NCBI GenBank assembly: GCA_017409265.1
Contig: JAFQSY010000072.1
Span: 1-64,000, forward strand
Source: Clostridia bacterium
GTDB lineage: Bacteria; Bacillota; Clostridia; Oscillospirales; Acutalibacteraceae
Length of the DNA: 64,000 nt
Reading direction: 5' to 3'
How positions within the stretch are numbered: the first letter of the stretch is position 1; the number at the start of each line of letters is the position of its first letter. Below the pieces are notes generated by a model that was not told the DNA's origin, did not search any database, and saw only the letters and a list, made by a program, of their open reading frames with translations. Made by a program: the position numbers and the translations under genes. Below are positions 35,693-44,384 of the stretch, piece after piece.

Positions 35693-36158
35693 ATATGCAG
35701 TTATTCTGTTTTATTATCCCGCTCGCAATCATTTCGCCCGCATCGCCCGACGGCTGCGAAGTAAAATCGTCACGTCTGCGGTGAATTACAATTTCTTTCC
35801 CAATAACCTCACGCACATCGAATCTTTCACTCAAAAATGCGCTCCATGCGGTTGTTCCGTCAACAAAAAGCGGCGGCAAATCGCCTGCGTGAAAAGGATG
35901 CTCCCTGCCCTCGGGGTTATAATGTTTTCCTGTTGCGGGGTCATGGATATGCATTGCAAGAATATTGCCGCATCCGAATTTCTCGGGGATTCCGCTGACC
36001 GAAACAACGGAAAAAACACCTGCCGGTGACTGATAAAGCATCAGCGTTCCGCAGACGGATTCTGCCTCTTTTGTTCCGCAGATTCGGGCAACCGCCGACG
36101 GCACGGAATTTGACAGATATTCAAGAATTTTTTTTGAACGGCTGTGATAAGTATACAT
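35691..36158 (-). CDS. Cu/Zn superoxide dismutase-like protein
   Basis: A 155-residue protein whose ligand pattern fits Cu/Zn-SOD: HIHD (two copper His), KHYNP (bridging His), EHP, FHAGDL (zinc His and Asp) and VIHRRRDD (last copper His). The SGDAGEMIASGII end matches the family GNAG.RLACGVI. No signal peptide or lipobox is seen, so it may be cytoplasmic. The subfamily disulfide cysteines are not obviously conserved, so it could be a spore-coat or structural homologue rather than an active dismutase. GGGCGG lies before the ATG. It is monocistronic. Confidence 0.75.
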   Translation of the reverse strand: MYTYHSRSKKILEYLSNSVPSAVARICGTKEAESVCGTLMLYQSPAGVFSVVSVSGIPEKFGCGNILAMHIHDPATGKHYNPEGREHPFHAGDLPPLFVDGTTAWSAFLSERFDVREVIGKEIVIHRRRDDFTSQPSGDAGEMIASGIIKQNNCI

Positions 36159-36215
36159 TTTAATCCGCCCTTTCTTCTTTTTATATCATTCTATGCAGCA
36201 GAAAGGGTTTTGACG

Positions 36216-36248
36216 TAAAAAAGGAACGGTTCTGACCGTTCCTTTCTG
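36216..36248 (-). terminator. intrinsic terminator after udg
   Basis: AAGGAACGGT / ACCGTTCCTT stem with TCAG loop, followed on the minus strand by TTTTTT. It closes the typA-ribF-udg operon. Confidence 0.87.
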
Positions 36249-36255
36249 ATTAATA

Positions 36256-36828
36256 TTAATATGTATGGTCACAGATTTCCTTGATTTTTCTTTGAAGTGC
36301 AAGAAAATCCTCGAGCGCATCGGGTTTCTGGTTAGGGTTGCGCAGAAGCGCTGCGGGGTGGAATGTTCCCATAAAAAGGATTCCGCCCTTTTCGATGAAA
36401 TCGCCGTGCTGCTTTGTGACCTTGAAATCCTTTGAAATAAGTCTTTGAGCAGAAATTCTGCCGAGGCAGACGATGATTTTCGGTTTGATGAGCCTTGTCT
36501 GCTCACGCAGCCAGTCGATGCACATATCCTGCTCTTCGGGGAGCGGGTCTCTGTTTTTCGGAGGGCGGCATTTGACCATATTCGCAATATAGATATTCTT
36601 TTTGCGGTCAAGGTCAATCGCATCAAGATATTTATCAAGCAGCTTTCCGCCTCTGCCTACAAAGGGCTCGCCCTGCAAATCCTCATTTTCGCCCGGTCCT
36701 TCACCGATAAACATAACCTCGGCGTTCTCATTACCTACGCCGAAAACAAGGTTGGTTCTCGTTTCGCAAAGGCCGCACTTTCTGCATTGCATGCAGTCCG
36801 CCTTAAGCTGTTCCCATGTTTCATACAT
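36256..36828 (-). CDS. uracil-DNA glycosylase, family 4 (iron-sulfur type)
   Basis: A 190-residue enzyme that removes uracil from DNA. The N-terminal Cys-X2-Cys (CMQCRKCGLCETRTN) and later cysteines (KCRPPKNRDPLPEE and IIVCLGRISAQRL) fit the 4Fe-4S family 4 pattern. The active-site region GEGPGENEDLQGEPFVGRGGKLLD and the C-terminal GTFHPAALLRNP are diagnostic. The ATG at 36828 (MYETWEQ) follows GAGGTG and overlaps the end of ribF by eight bases; a longer start would overlap ribF further without need. Confidence 0.93.
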   Translation of the reverse strand: MYETWEQLKADCMQCRKCGLCETRTNLVFGVGNENAEVMFIGEGPGENEDLQGEPFVGRGGKLLDKYLDAIDLDRKKNIYIANMVKCRPPKNRDPLPEEQDMCIDWLREQTRLIKPKIIVCLGRISAQRLISKDFKVTKQHGDFIEKGGILFMGTFHPAALLRNPNQKPDALEDFLALQRKIKEICDHTY

Positions 36829-37726
36829 CGACGTTTTCACCTCTGATTTTGAAAATTTCTTCGGATTTTTCCGCATCCCTGCGGATTTGAGCCGAAAGCT
36901 CCTCCATTGAGCCGAATTTTATTTCGTCACGCAGATATTCCGAAAGCCTTACCTCGATTTCCTGCCCGTAAAGGTTGCCGCTGAAGCCGAGAATGCAGGT
37001 TTCGCTGCGGAAATCCTCATTTTCAAATGACGGACGCAAACCGATATTGGTAACCGACGGATATTCCCTGCCGTCAACAACGGTAACGGAGGCATAGACG
37101 CCCTTTCTCGGCTTGACAAATCCACAGTCAAAGCGCTGGTTTATTGTGGGTGAGCCAATGAGCCTGCCTCTGTGCTGACCGTCAACAACAGTAAGCTTAT
37201 ATCGGAATTTTCTGCCGAGCATTTCATTCGCAAGGGCAATGTTGCCGTTTTCAACCGCCTGCCTTATGCGGGTTGAACTGATTGGCTCGCCGCCGAAATC
37301 AACAGGCGGAGTTATTTTAAGCTCAACGCCGTATTCTTCGCAGAGAGCTTTAAGTTCCTCGATACCGCCCTCGTTGTTTTTTCCGAACCGGTAATTCCAG
37401 CCGCAGCAAACGCCGCCTGCATTGAGCTTTCCGATAAGGATTTTTTCAAAAAACTCACGGCACGACATATCCCTTACTTCTCTGAAAGGTACAATTCTTC
37501 TGCCTGCTCCCGTCTGCGCAATAAGCTCATCACGCAATGAAGGCTGCAAAAGCATATCGGGCGCCTTGCCCGAAATCGAGAGCATCGGGTGCCTGTCAAA
37601 GAGCAGAACAAGCGGCAAAAGCCCGTGCTCTTTTTCAAGCTCAAGAGCGCAGGCAATAACCGAAATATGTCCTTTGTGAAGTCCGTCAAAGCTGCCGAGA
37701 GTGACGGCGGTTTTCTTTTCTGTCAT
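36821..37726 (-). CDS. ribF: bifunctional riboflavin kinase / FAD synthetase
   Basis: A 301-residue enzyme making FMN and then FAD. The N-terminal adenylyltransferase domain has TLGSFDGLHKGH, VLLFDRHP and ISSTRIRQAVENG. The C-terminal flavokinase domain has GSPTINQRF, KGVYASVTVVDGREYPSVTNIGLRPSF and the ILGFSGNLYGQEIEV stretch. The length is typical. It starts one base after the typA stop and overlaps udg at its end, so all three are on one transcript. Confidence 0.95.
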   Translation of the reverse strand: MTEKKTAVTLGSFDGLHKGHISVIACALELEKEHGLLPLVLLFDRHPMLSISGKAPDMLLQPSLRDELIAQTGAGRRIVPFREVRDMSCREFFEKILIGKLNAGGVCCGWNYRFGKNNEGGIEELKALCEEYGVELKITPPVDFGGEPISSTRIRQAVENGNIALANEMLGRKFRYKLTVVDGQHRGRLIGSPTINQRFDCGFVKPRKGVYASVTVVDGREYPSVTNIGLRPSFENEDFRSETCILGFSGNLYGQEIEVRLSEYLRDEIKFGSMEELSAQIRRDAEKSEEIFKIRGENVDV

Positions 37727-37727
37727 A

Positions 37728-39548
37728 TTATTTCTTCTTAAACTGCTGCTTCATGCGCAGTTCCTTTGAAAGAATGCGCTTACGCAGGCGCAGCGATGTG
37801 GGTGTTACCTCAAGGAGCTCGTCATCCTTGATAAATTCCATGCACTGCTCAAGGCTCAATGTGCTGTGAGGCACAAGGCGCAGAGCATCATCCGAGCCCG
37901 ATGCACGGGTATTTGTAAGATGCTTCGTCTTACATACGTTACATACTATATCTTCATTCTTGGCACATTCGCCGACAATCATACCCTCATAGACATCAAC
38001 ACCTGCAGGAATGAAAAGACGTCCTCTGTCCTGCGTGTTGAAAAGACCGTAAGCGGTACTCATGCCTGTTTCGTGAACAACGATTGAGCCTCTTTCACGG
38101 GTCTGGATATCACCCTTATAGGGTGCATATCCGTCAAAAAGCTGATTCATGATACCGTTGCCGTTGGTATCGGTGAGAAATTCGGCACGGTAGCCGATAA
38201 GTCCTCTTGACGGAATCTTAAATTCAAGGTGGGTTGAACCGCCCTCACGGGAACCCATATTTTCAAGCTCGCCCTTGCGTGAGCCGAGCTTTTCGATAAC
38301 CGCACCGACATACTGCTCGGGCACTTCAACGATAAGAAGCTCCATCGGCTCCATGAGCTGACCGTCGATTTTCTTAAAGATAACCTTGGGTCTTGAAACC
38401 TGAAATTCATAGCCCTGACGGCGCATTGTTTCAATAAGAATTGAAAGATGAAGCTCGCCTCTGCCCGAAACCTTGAAGGTATCGGTTGATTCTGTTTCCT
38501 CAACTCTCATGCTTACATTGGTTTCAACCTCTTTGAAGAGTCTGTCGCGGATATTTCTTGTTGTTACAAACTTGCCTTCCTTGCCTGCAAACGGACTGTC
38601 ATTAACGATGAAGTTCATCGAAATGGTCGGCTCGTCTATCTTTATGAAGGGCAGAGCCTCAACATTATCGGGATGGCATGCGGTTTCGCCGATGTTGATG
38701 CCTTCAATACCCGAAACGCAGATGATATCGCCGGCTTCGGCTTCTTCGCATTCAACTCTTGCAAGACCCTCAAACTGATAAAGGCGAGAAACCTTGACAT
38801 TCTGGGTTGTGCCGTCGGTTTTGCAAAGAGTAATCTGCTGATTTTTCTTTATTCTGCCTCTTTCGACTCTGCCAACACCGATTCTGCCGACATAATCATC
38901 ATAATCAAGGCTTGAGAAAAGCACCTGAAGAGGCTCGTCGGGATTGCCCTCGGGGGGAGCGATATTTTCAAGAATCGCATCAAAGAGGGGCTGCATGTTG
39001 CCGCTTCGTGCATTGGGGTCAAGGCTTGAATAACCGTCTCTGCCGCTGGCATAAACAACAGGGAACTCAAGCTGCTCTTCATCGGCACCCAGGTCGATAA
39101 ACAAATCAAGAACTTCGTCAACAACCTCGTAGGGGCGCGCATTGGGACGGTCAATCTTATTAATGACAACAAGAACCTTCTTCTTAAGACCGAGAGCCTT
39201 TTTAAGAACGAATCTTGTCTGGGGCATACAGCCCTCAAAAGCATCAACAAGAAGAAGAACGCCGTCAACCATCATGAGTATGCGTTCTACTTCGCCGCCG
39301 AAATCGGCATGACCCGGAGTATCGACAACATTGATTTTGGTATTTTTATAATGGACAGAAGTATTCTTTGAGAGGATTGTTATTCCTCTTTCACGCTCAA
39401 GGTCGTTGGAGTCCATAACACGGTCTGCAACCTGCTCGTTATCACGGAAAGTTCCGCTCTGCTTGAGCATTTCGTCAACAAGAGTGGTCTTGCCGTGGTC
39501 AACGTGAGCGATGATAGCTATATTTCTTAAATCTTTTTTGCTGGACAA
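37728..39548 (-). CDS. typA: translational GTPase TypA/BipA
   Basis: A 606-residue ribosome-associated GTPase of the EF-G superfamily, involved in stress and cold adaptation and in ribosome assembly. G motifs are present: [10 protein letters not shown], the RERGIT switch, [12 protein letters not shown] and [10 protein letters not shown]. The C-terminal BipA-specific region contains [17 protein letters not shown]. Its start codon is TTG at 39548 (MSSKKDLRN) behind AGGTGA; this is the natural N-terminus because the P-loop follows at once. It is first in the typA-ribF-udg operon. Confidence 0.97.
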   Translation of the reverse strand: MSSKKDLRNIAIIAHVDHGKTTLVDEMLKQSGTFRDNEQVADRVMDSNDLERERGITILSKNTSVHYKNTKINVVDTPGHADFGGEVERILMMVDGVLLLVDAFEGCMPQTRFVLKKALGLKKKVLVVINKIDRPNARPYEVVDEVLDLFIDLGADEEQLEFPVVYASGRDGYSSLDPNARSGNMQPLFDAILENIAPPEGNPDEPLQVLFSSLDYDDYVGRIGVGRVERGRIKKNQQITLCKTDGTTQNVKVSRLYQFEGLARVECEEAEAGDIICVSGIEGINIGETACHPDNVEALPFIKIDEPTISMNFIVNDSPFAGKEGKFVTTRNIRDRLFKEVETNVSMRVEETESTDTFKVSGRGELHLSILIETMRRQGYEFQVSRPKVIFKKIDGQLMEPMELLIVEVPEQYVGAVIEKLGSRKGELENMGSREGGSTHLEFKIPSRGLIGYRAEFLTDTNGNGIMNQLFDGYAPYKGDIQTRERGSIVVHETGMSTAYGLFNTQDRGRLFIPAGVDVYEGMIVGECAKNEDIVCNVCKTKHLTNTRASGSDDALRLVPHSTLSLEQCMEFIKDDELLEVTPTSLRLRKRILSKELRMKQQFKKK

Positions 39549-39572
39549 ATATGGTCACCTTTTCGTTAATTT

Positions 39573-41063
39573 TTATTCAACAACTTCAAAGCCTTCCGCT
39601 TCTCTCTTTGCCTTGAGGTCAGCAAGCATCTTTTCTTTATTCTTGCCCGAAATCTTATAGAAGAACATCGGAATTGAGCAAAGCATCATGCTGATACCGG
39701 GAAGAAGAGAAACGAGGGTAAACATTGCAAATCTCTGACCGGGGTCAACCTCGGTAGCCGCCATAATCGCTTCCTTGGAAAGCATTGCGGCGGGGTCCAT
39801 ATCGATTGCCATATAAAGCACGATGATGCCGCAGGTTGAGAATGCGTTGCCGATTTTGTTGATGAAGCCCTGGCAAGCCGAGCCGAGACCGTTTTCTCTC
39901 ACGCCCGTTGTAAGCTCCATGTAATCAAGACTGTCGCAAATCATAGCATAGGAAATAACGTTGATAACGCCGAGGGGAATTGACTGAACAACAATGAACG
40001 GAGCGAGGATATAGATGCTCGAAAGTCCGGTTGCATAGCCGATAACCGTTGTTACAACGCTTGCTGCGAAACCTGCAAGGCAGGTTGTAATAACGATTTT
40101 CTTATAGTCAAACTTCTTCATAAGCGCAGGCATGATAAGAGTTGTACCGAACATGCCGACGATTGTGCAGACCTGGAAAATTGTTTTTACAAGGCTTATG
40201 CTGTTGAGAATATCAGCCTGAGTGGGGTTTTCGGGGCCGATATAGAAGGAATAACGGGCAACGTGGATTGCCGCAGCCTGAACAAGATATCTGCCACTCG
40301 AAAGAATACCCATGATAACAACAAGCATAAGAGGCTTGCAATGGAAAATTCTTGAAAGGCTTCCGGGCTGACCGGGAATCTTTTTCTTGTTGGGAAGAAC
40401 AACTCTTTCCTTGATATGGAAATAGCAGTTGACATACATTATTCCGCCGATAACAACGGCAAAAAGAGCTATAAGGAAATATTTTCTCTTTTCAAAATCA
40501 AGCGGATTGGGTGCGTTGCCCGATTTTGCATAAATTGCGTTGAGAATAAGGGGAATTGCAAGGAAAAGCACTTCGGGAAGTGCTGAACCGATGCTGTTGA
40601 TAATCTTTGTGAACGAAATAACGTCGCTTCTTTCTTTTGAGTTGGGAGTAAGAACGTTGGGAAGTGTCCAGAAAGGAACATCAGCCATTGTATAAGCCAT
40701 ACCCCAGAGGATATAAACGACAGCCGAGAAAACCATCAGCGAAGCCTGCTCCATATCGGGGCTTAAATACATGAGAAGAGTAAGAACTGAAATAATCGGA
40801 GTTGCCATGATAATATAGGGCTTCATTCTGCCGTGTTTCATTGTTCTTCTGTCAACAATCATGCCCATCATGGGGTCATTGATTGCATCCCATACTCTTG
40901 CGGCAAGCATAAGCACGAGAACAAACATAAGCGGAAGCTGGAGCACGTTAACATAATAGTCGCTGATATAGCTTGACATCATGGCATAAATCATGCCCTG
41001 TCCGCCTGCGCCGAGAGCGTACATCCAACGCTCTTTATTGCCGACATATTTTTTGTTTTCCAT
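39573..41063 (-). CDS. GPH-family (MFS) sugar:cation symporter
   Basis: A 496-residue, twelve-helix transporter of the glycoside-pentoside-hexuronide family. Typical stretches are ARVWDAINDPMMGMIVDR after helix 2 and GMAYTMADVPFWTLPNVL between helices 4 and 5. It imports a sugar or glycoside with Na+ or H+. It is the last gene of a three-gene minus-strand operon with an epimerase-like protein and a GNAT::Gfo/Idh fusion, so it likely brings in their substrate. GGGAG precedes the ATG. Confidence 0.92.
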   Translation of the reverse strand: MENKKYVGNKERWMYALGAGGQGMIYAMMSSYISDYYVNVLQLPLMFVLVLMLAARVWDAINDPMMGMIVDRRTMKHGRMKPYIIMATPIISVLTLLMYLSPDMEQASLMVFSAVVYILWGMAYTMADVPFWTLPNVLTPNSKERSDVISFTKIINSIGSALPEVLFLAIPLILNAIYAKSGNAPNPLDFEKRKYFLIALFAVVIGGIMYVNCYFHIKERVVLPNKKKIPGQPGSLSRIFHCKPLMLVVIMGILSSGRYLVQAAAIHVARYSFYIGPENPTQADILNSISLVKTIFQVCTIVGMFGTTLIMPALMKKFDYKKIVITTCLAGFAASVVTTVIGYATGLSSIYILAPFIVVQSIPLGVINVISYAMICDSLDYMELTTGVRENGLGSACQGFINKIGNAFSTCGIIVLYMAIDMDPAAMLSKEAIMAATEVDPGQRFAMFTLVSLLPGISMMLCSIPMFFYKISGKNKEKMLADLKAKREAEGFEVVE

Positions 41064-41079
41064 AATCTATCTCCCTTTT

Positions 41080-42924
41080 TTATTTGCTTTCAGAAATCTT
41101 TTTTGCCCATTCTTCTTCAAATTTCTTTTTGATTTCCGCATATGTTTCAGCAGGAATATCGGGATTGCCCTTTGAATAGCCGGGAACAAGCATATCGCCC
41201 GCAACCTTTGCTACGGTGCATTCTGTATCATTTCTCCACTTTTCTCTCTCTTCGGGGTTGCGAAGATCGGGAATATCAAGAGGAATGCCGCCCTGAAGCA
41301 CCGAACGGTAAGCAAACATACCGGGAAGGAACATATCCATTGCTTCATAAACATCGATAATATCCATATTATCTCTGCCTCTGACGGTTTCAACAACGTT
41401 ATGCATTACGTACCAATCAGAACCGCCGTGACCTGAAGGAGCGGCAAGGCGCGAGAAAGCATCGTTTGTTGAGACCTCTTCGGGTTCGTTTGCATTCTGT
41501 CCCTCAAACTCATCAAGGTTAACAAAAAGCTTGTTTACGTGGTCACTTTCGCATGCATCCTCACGGGGGCATTCCATTCTGCCCTTTGAGCCGTAAATGC
41601 TGTACCAGACGGAATTTCTTGAAGGTCCAACGCCGTGAATGCTCTTGAGAACAGCGCCGTTTTCAAGAGTAATCATTTCGATGCCCGCAGGGCCTGCCTT
41701 TGCACCCATTCTTGCCATTCTTGCGTTGAACGGAAGCTCAAAGCCTGTTACCTTTACGGGCTTAAGACCTGTAATATGAATAAGAGGACCTATTGAATGT
41801 GTGCAGTAGTAGCAGGCGTGCATTGTGTTACGCCAATGGTCAGGGTCGCCGAAGGTAATCATATGCCAGATGCTTTCGCAGTTGTGCATATATTCGCCCT
41901 CGCCGTATTCAAATTCGCCAAGCTCGCCCTCACGGTAAAGCTCTCTCATCTTTTTGGGAGCGCCCATATAGCAGTAATTCTCTGCATAGAAATATTTTTT
42001 GCCTGTTCTTTCAACCGCTTCGATAAGCTCAACGGCTTCCTTCATGGTCTGAACAGGAAGAACTTCACTCAAAACATGGAAGCCCTTTTCGAGAGCCTTA
42101 ACGGCAAAGGGGGCATGCTCGTTTGCATAGTTTGCAAGAACAACAACATCCATATCGTGATTGAGGAAATCCTCATAATTATCATAGAATGTGATATCTC
42201 TGTCGGCATAATCCTTCTTTGCCTTGTCAAGGAGAATATCATAGTTATCGCAGATAGCAACGGTTTTTGCACCCTTTACGTTGTCGCAATGGTTAATCAT
42301 TGTTCTGCCTCTGCCGACACCGACAACACCCACTCTTACAACAGGTGCTTTTTCGAGCCTTCTGCAGAATGTGCAGTCTTCATAAACCATATCAACGCTG
42401 TCAACGTCAAGCTCACAAAGCATCCATTCCCAACGAGCTTTCATGTCCTCATCGTATTCAACGGGAATAAAGCCCTCTGAAAGATAGCTCTTGACTGCGC
42501 CCTTGCGCCACTCGTCGGTGGTCAGATAAATATATTTTGCGCCCTGCGCAGCAAGCTTTTTAACAGCAGTGTTATTGATATATTTTCCGAGACCCTTGCC
42601 TCTGTGCTCTGTCTTGATACCGACCATATGAACCTGACCGACCTTGCCTTCGGGGTGGAAAATAGCGGCTATCGTTCCGATATGCTCGCCTTCATAATCA
42701 AGGAAGAAAACATCGGTTTCGGGAACGCAGTCGTCAACACCTGCAACGCATTCATCGAAAAACTCGGGTGCGGTGTCGTCGCCGACAAGACCGTTTTTGC
42801 AGCATTCAACCCACGCTGCTTTGTCTTCGGTACACTCTTTGTAGTTTACAATTGTATAGCCCTCGGGAAGAATCAGATCTCTGACGGGTGTGCCCTCAAG
42901 CCAATACATCTTTAACTGGGACAT
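41080..42924 (-). CDS. fusion of GNAT acetyltransferase and Gfo/Idh/MocA oxidoreductase
   Basis: A 614-residue two-domain protein. Residues 1-170 are a GNAT fold with the acetyl-CoA loop VGIKTEHRGKGLGKYI (RGKGLGK at 108-114). Residues about 195-614 are an NAD(P)-dependent Gfo/Idh/MocA enzyme: Rossmann loop VRVGVVGVGRGR, DVVVLANYANEHAPFAVKALEKG and VLSEVLPVQT, which corresponds to the EKP motif. It ends in a helical, basic tail. The ATG at 42924 follows AGAGGT; an upstream ATG at 42942 has no site. The operon suggests a sugar acid or inositol-like substrate. The fusion is unusual. Confidence 0.88.
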   Translation of the reverse strand: MSQLKMYWLEGTPVRDLILPEGYTIVNYKECTEDKAAWVECCKNGLVGDDTAPEFFDECVAGVDDCVPETDVFFLDYEGEHIGTIAAIFHPEGKVGQVHMVGIKTEHRGKGLGKYINNTAVKKLAAQGAKYIYLTTDEWRKGAVKSYLSEGFIPVEYDEDMKARWEWMLCELDVDSVDMVYEDCTFCRRLEKAPVVRVGVVGVGRGRTMINHCDNVKGAKTVAICDNYDILLDKAKKDYADRDITFYDNYEDFLNHDMDVVVLANYANEHAPFAVKALEKGFHVLSEVLPVQTMKEAVELIEAVERTGKKYFYAENYCYMGAPKKMRELYREGELGEFEYGEGEYMHNCESIWHMITFGDPDHWRNTMHACYYCTHSIGPLIHITGLKPVKVTGFELPFNARMARMGAKAGPAGIEMITLENGAVLKSIHGVGPSRNSVWYSIYGSKGRMECPREDACESDHVNKLFVNLDEFEGQNANEPEEVSTNDAFSRLAAPSGHGGSDWYVMHNVVETVRGRDNMDIIDVYEAMDMFLPGMFAYRSVLQGGIPLDIPDLRNPEEREKWRNDTECTVAKVAGDMLVPGYSKGNPDIPAETYAEIKKKFEEEWAKKISESK

Positions 42925-42944
42925 AAAATTACCTCTTTTCACTC

Positions 42945-42976
42945 AAAAAAGGGACTGCAAATTTACAGTCCCTTTT
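42945..42976 (-). terminator. intrinsic terminator inside the epimerase-fusion operon
   Basis: AAAAGGGACTG / CAGTCCCTTTT stem followed by TTTTTT on the minus strand. It sits seven bases after the epimerase stop and about 20 bases before the next start codon, leaving no room for a promoter, so it must allow read-through or be regulated. Confidence 0.8.
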
Positions 42977-42982
42977 GAATTA

Positions 42983-44002
42983 TTATTCGCCCTTCATTTC
43001 AAGGAGCTTTGCTGTGCCGTCATAAACAGCCTGGCTGACCTTGATTGAATCTGTGATAGCTGCCTTGATATCGTCCTCTGTTGCACCGAGTTCAACCGAA
43101 TACTTTCTGTCGATGAAGAGGTTAACATCCATGATATCTGCAAGTCCGTCAACGTCAATACCGCTTTCGATGCCCTTTGCAGCATATTCCTTCTTAACGC
43201 CGCCGAGACCCATTCTCATCATCCAGGGAGCAACGCTGATAACCTTTCTGTTATCGCCCATACCTCTTGCGGCATAAACAATCTTGAGAAATTCCTTCCA
43301 GGTCTGGTTATACATGCTGATAGGCCATGCCTTTGCACCCTTTGACTTTTCAGCTGCACCAACGATAACCTCACCAACCTGACGGACTGTAAGCATAGCT
43401 GTTCCGCCGCCCGGATACATTGTGAACGGAAGCTTATCCATTCTCTTAATCTGCTCAATGAGGATAACCCAGACAGGCTTTCTGCCGGGCTGTGTGCCAA
43501 AGATATAGGGAAGCTCAAGAACTGCAACGTCAAAGTTTTCGTCAGCAAATGAGAAAGCAACCTCTTCCTGGTCGATACGGCTTCTTATGTAGGGATGCTT
43601 CTCTGTGAGCTTCATGTCAGGTCTTTCCTTTGCAAGATATGCAAAGTATGAACCGAGAACAACAGCATTCTTCATGCCGATTTCCTTACAGAGAGGAAGG
43701 ATTCTCTTGAGGGGAGCAATGTTGTACTTATAGTATGCGTCATAAACGGGAGCAGGAAACTCAACTCTTTCGTCGATACCTGCTGCGAAAACAAAGCAAT
43801 CATAGCCCTGCATCATTGCCTTGATTTCGTCATCTGACTTCTCATAAATATTGCAAAATTCGAGTTCCATTTCCTTGGGAATGGGTGCGCCTTCGGGGAG
43901 AGGGGGAAGAGCAACGCTCTTTACCTGATGACCTCTTTCGATGAAGATTCTTGCAGCTTCACAGCCGAGAAGACCTGTTCCGCCGATCATAAAGACTTTC
44001 AT
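42983..44002 (-). CDS. NAD-dependent epimerase/dehydratase-like (extended SDR) protein
   Basis: 339 residues. The Rossmann motif GGTGLLG lies at residues 7-13, followed by a VFAAGIDERV loop. The usual catalytic YxxxK appears as YIRSR, with Arg in the Lys position, which may change or remove oxidoreductase activity. The C-terminal half (VWVILIEQIKRMDKLPFTMYPGGG, then TVRQVGEVIVGA) is epimerase-like. A GGAGG site and a good promoter precede it. It is first in the operon with the GNAT::Gfo/Idh fusion and the GPH symporter. The substrate is unknown. Confidence 0.85.
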   Translation of the reverse strand: MKVFMIGGTGLLGCEAARIFIERGHQVKSVALPPLPEGAPIPKEMELEFCNIYEKSDDEIKAMMQGYDCFVFAAGIDERVEFPAPVYDAYYKYNIAPLKRILPLCKEIGMKNAVVLGSYFAYLAKERPDMKLTEKHPYIRSRIDQEEVAFSFADENFDVAVLELPYIFGTQPGRKPVWVILIEQIKRMDKLPFTMYPGGGTAMLTVRQVGEVIVGAAEKSKGAKAWPISMYNQTWKEFLKIVYAARGMGDNRKVISVAPWMMRMGLGGVKKEYAAKGIESGIDVDGLADIMDVNLFIDRKYSVELGATEDDIKAAITDSIKVSQAVYDGTAKLLEMKGE

Positions 44003-44035
44003 TTGTTATTCCTCCTTGAATAATTGTACTATTAT

Positions 44036-44064
44036 AATATATAACTTATTTTTTAAATAGTCAA
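44036..44064 (-). promoter_or_regulatory. promoter of the epimerase-fusion-symporter operon
   Basis: On the minus strand TTGACT (44064-44059), 17 bases, then TATATT (44041-44036), about 33 bases upstream of the ATG. Confidence 0.75.
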
Positions 44065-44082
44065 GAGAATAGTCGAATTTTT

Positions 44083-44283
44083 AAATGAATAGTGAATAAT
44101 GAAGAATAAAAAATTAAAAGTCGCTTCGCTACGGATTGTATAAGAACCCCTCGCACTTTGTGCTCGTGAACCTTGTTATTTCATAATAATCGGGTGCGGG
44201 TGAAACCCGCCCGTAACTTTTCACTAAATAAGCCTACCCCTGATTATTCATTTTTAATTCTTCATTTCCAACAATTCATTTTT
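44083..44283. repeat. intergenic palindromic repeat, AATGAA-arm type
   Basis: The left arm (AATGAATAGTGAATAATGAA onward) is roughly complementary to the right arm (TTATTCATTTTTAATTCTTC onward). The core has hairpins, notably GGCGGGTTTCACCC/GGGTGCGGGTG-type GC-rich stretches, and the string CCCGTAACTTTTCACT shared in essence with the element at 28651-28780. It contains no gene and fills most of the gap between divergent genes. Confidence 0.5.
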
Positions 44284-44320
44284 TGTCAGAAAAATTAACC
44301 GTATTGTCATAATTTTGTAA

Positions 44321-44349
44321 TTGTACTGACGGTTTTGTTATGATATACT
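44321..44349 (+). promoter_or_regulatory. promoter of the WG-repeat/SH3 gene
   Basis: TTGTAC (44321-44326), a 17-base spacer and TATACT (44344-44349), 36 bases before the ATG. Confidence 0.7.
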
Positions 44350-44384
44350 GATTTCAAGAAAGAATTTCCTGTGGGGGGAAAAGA

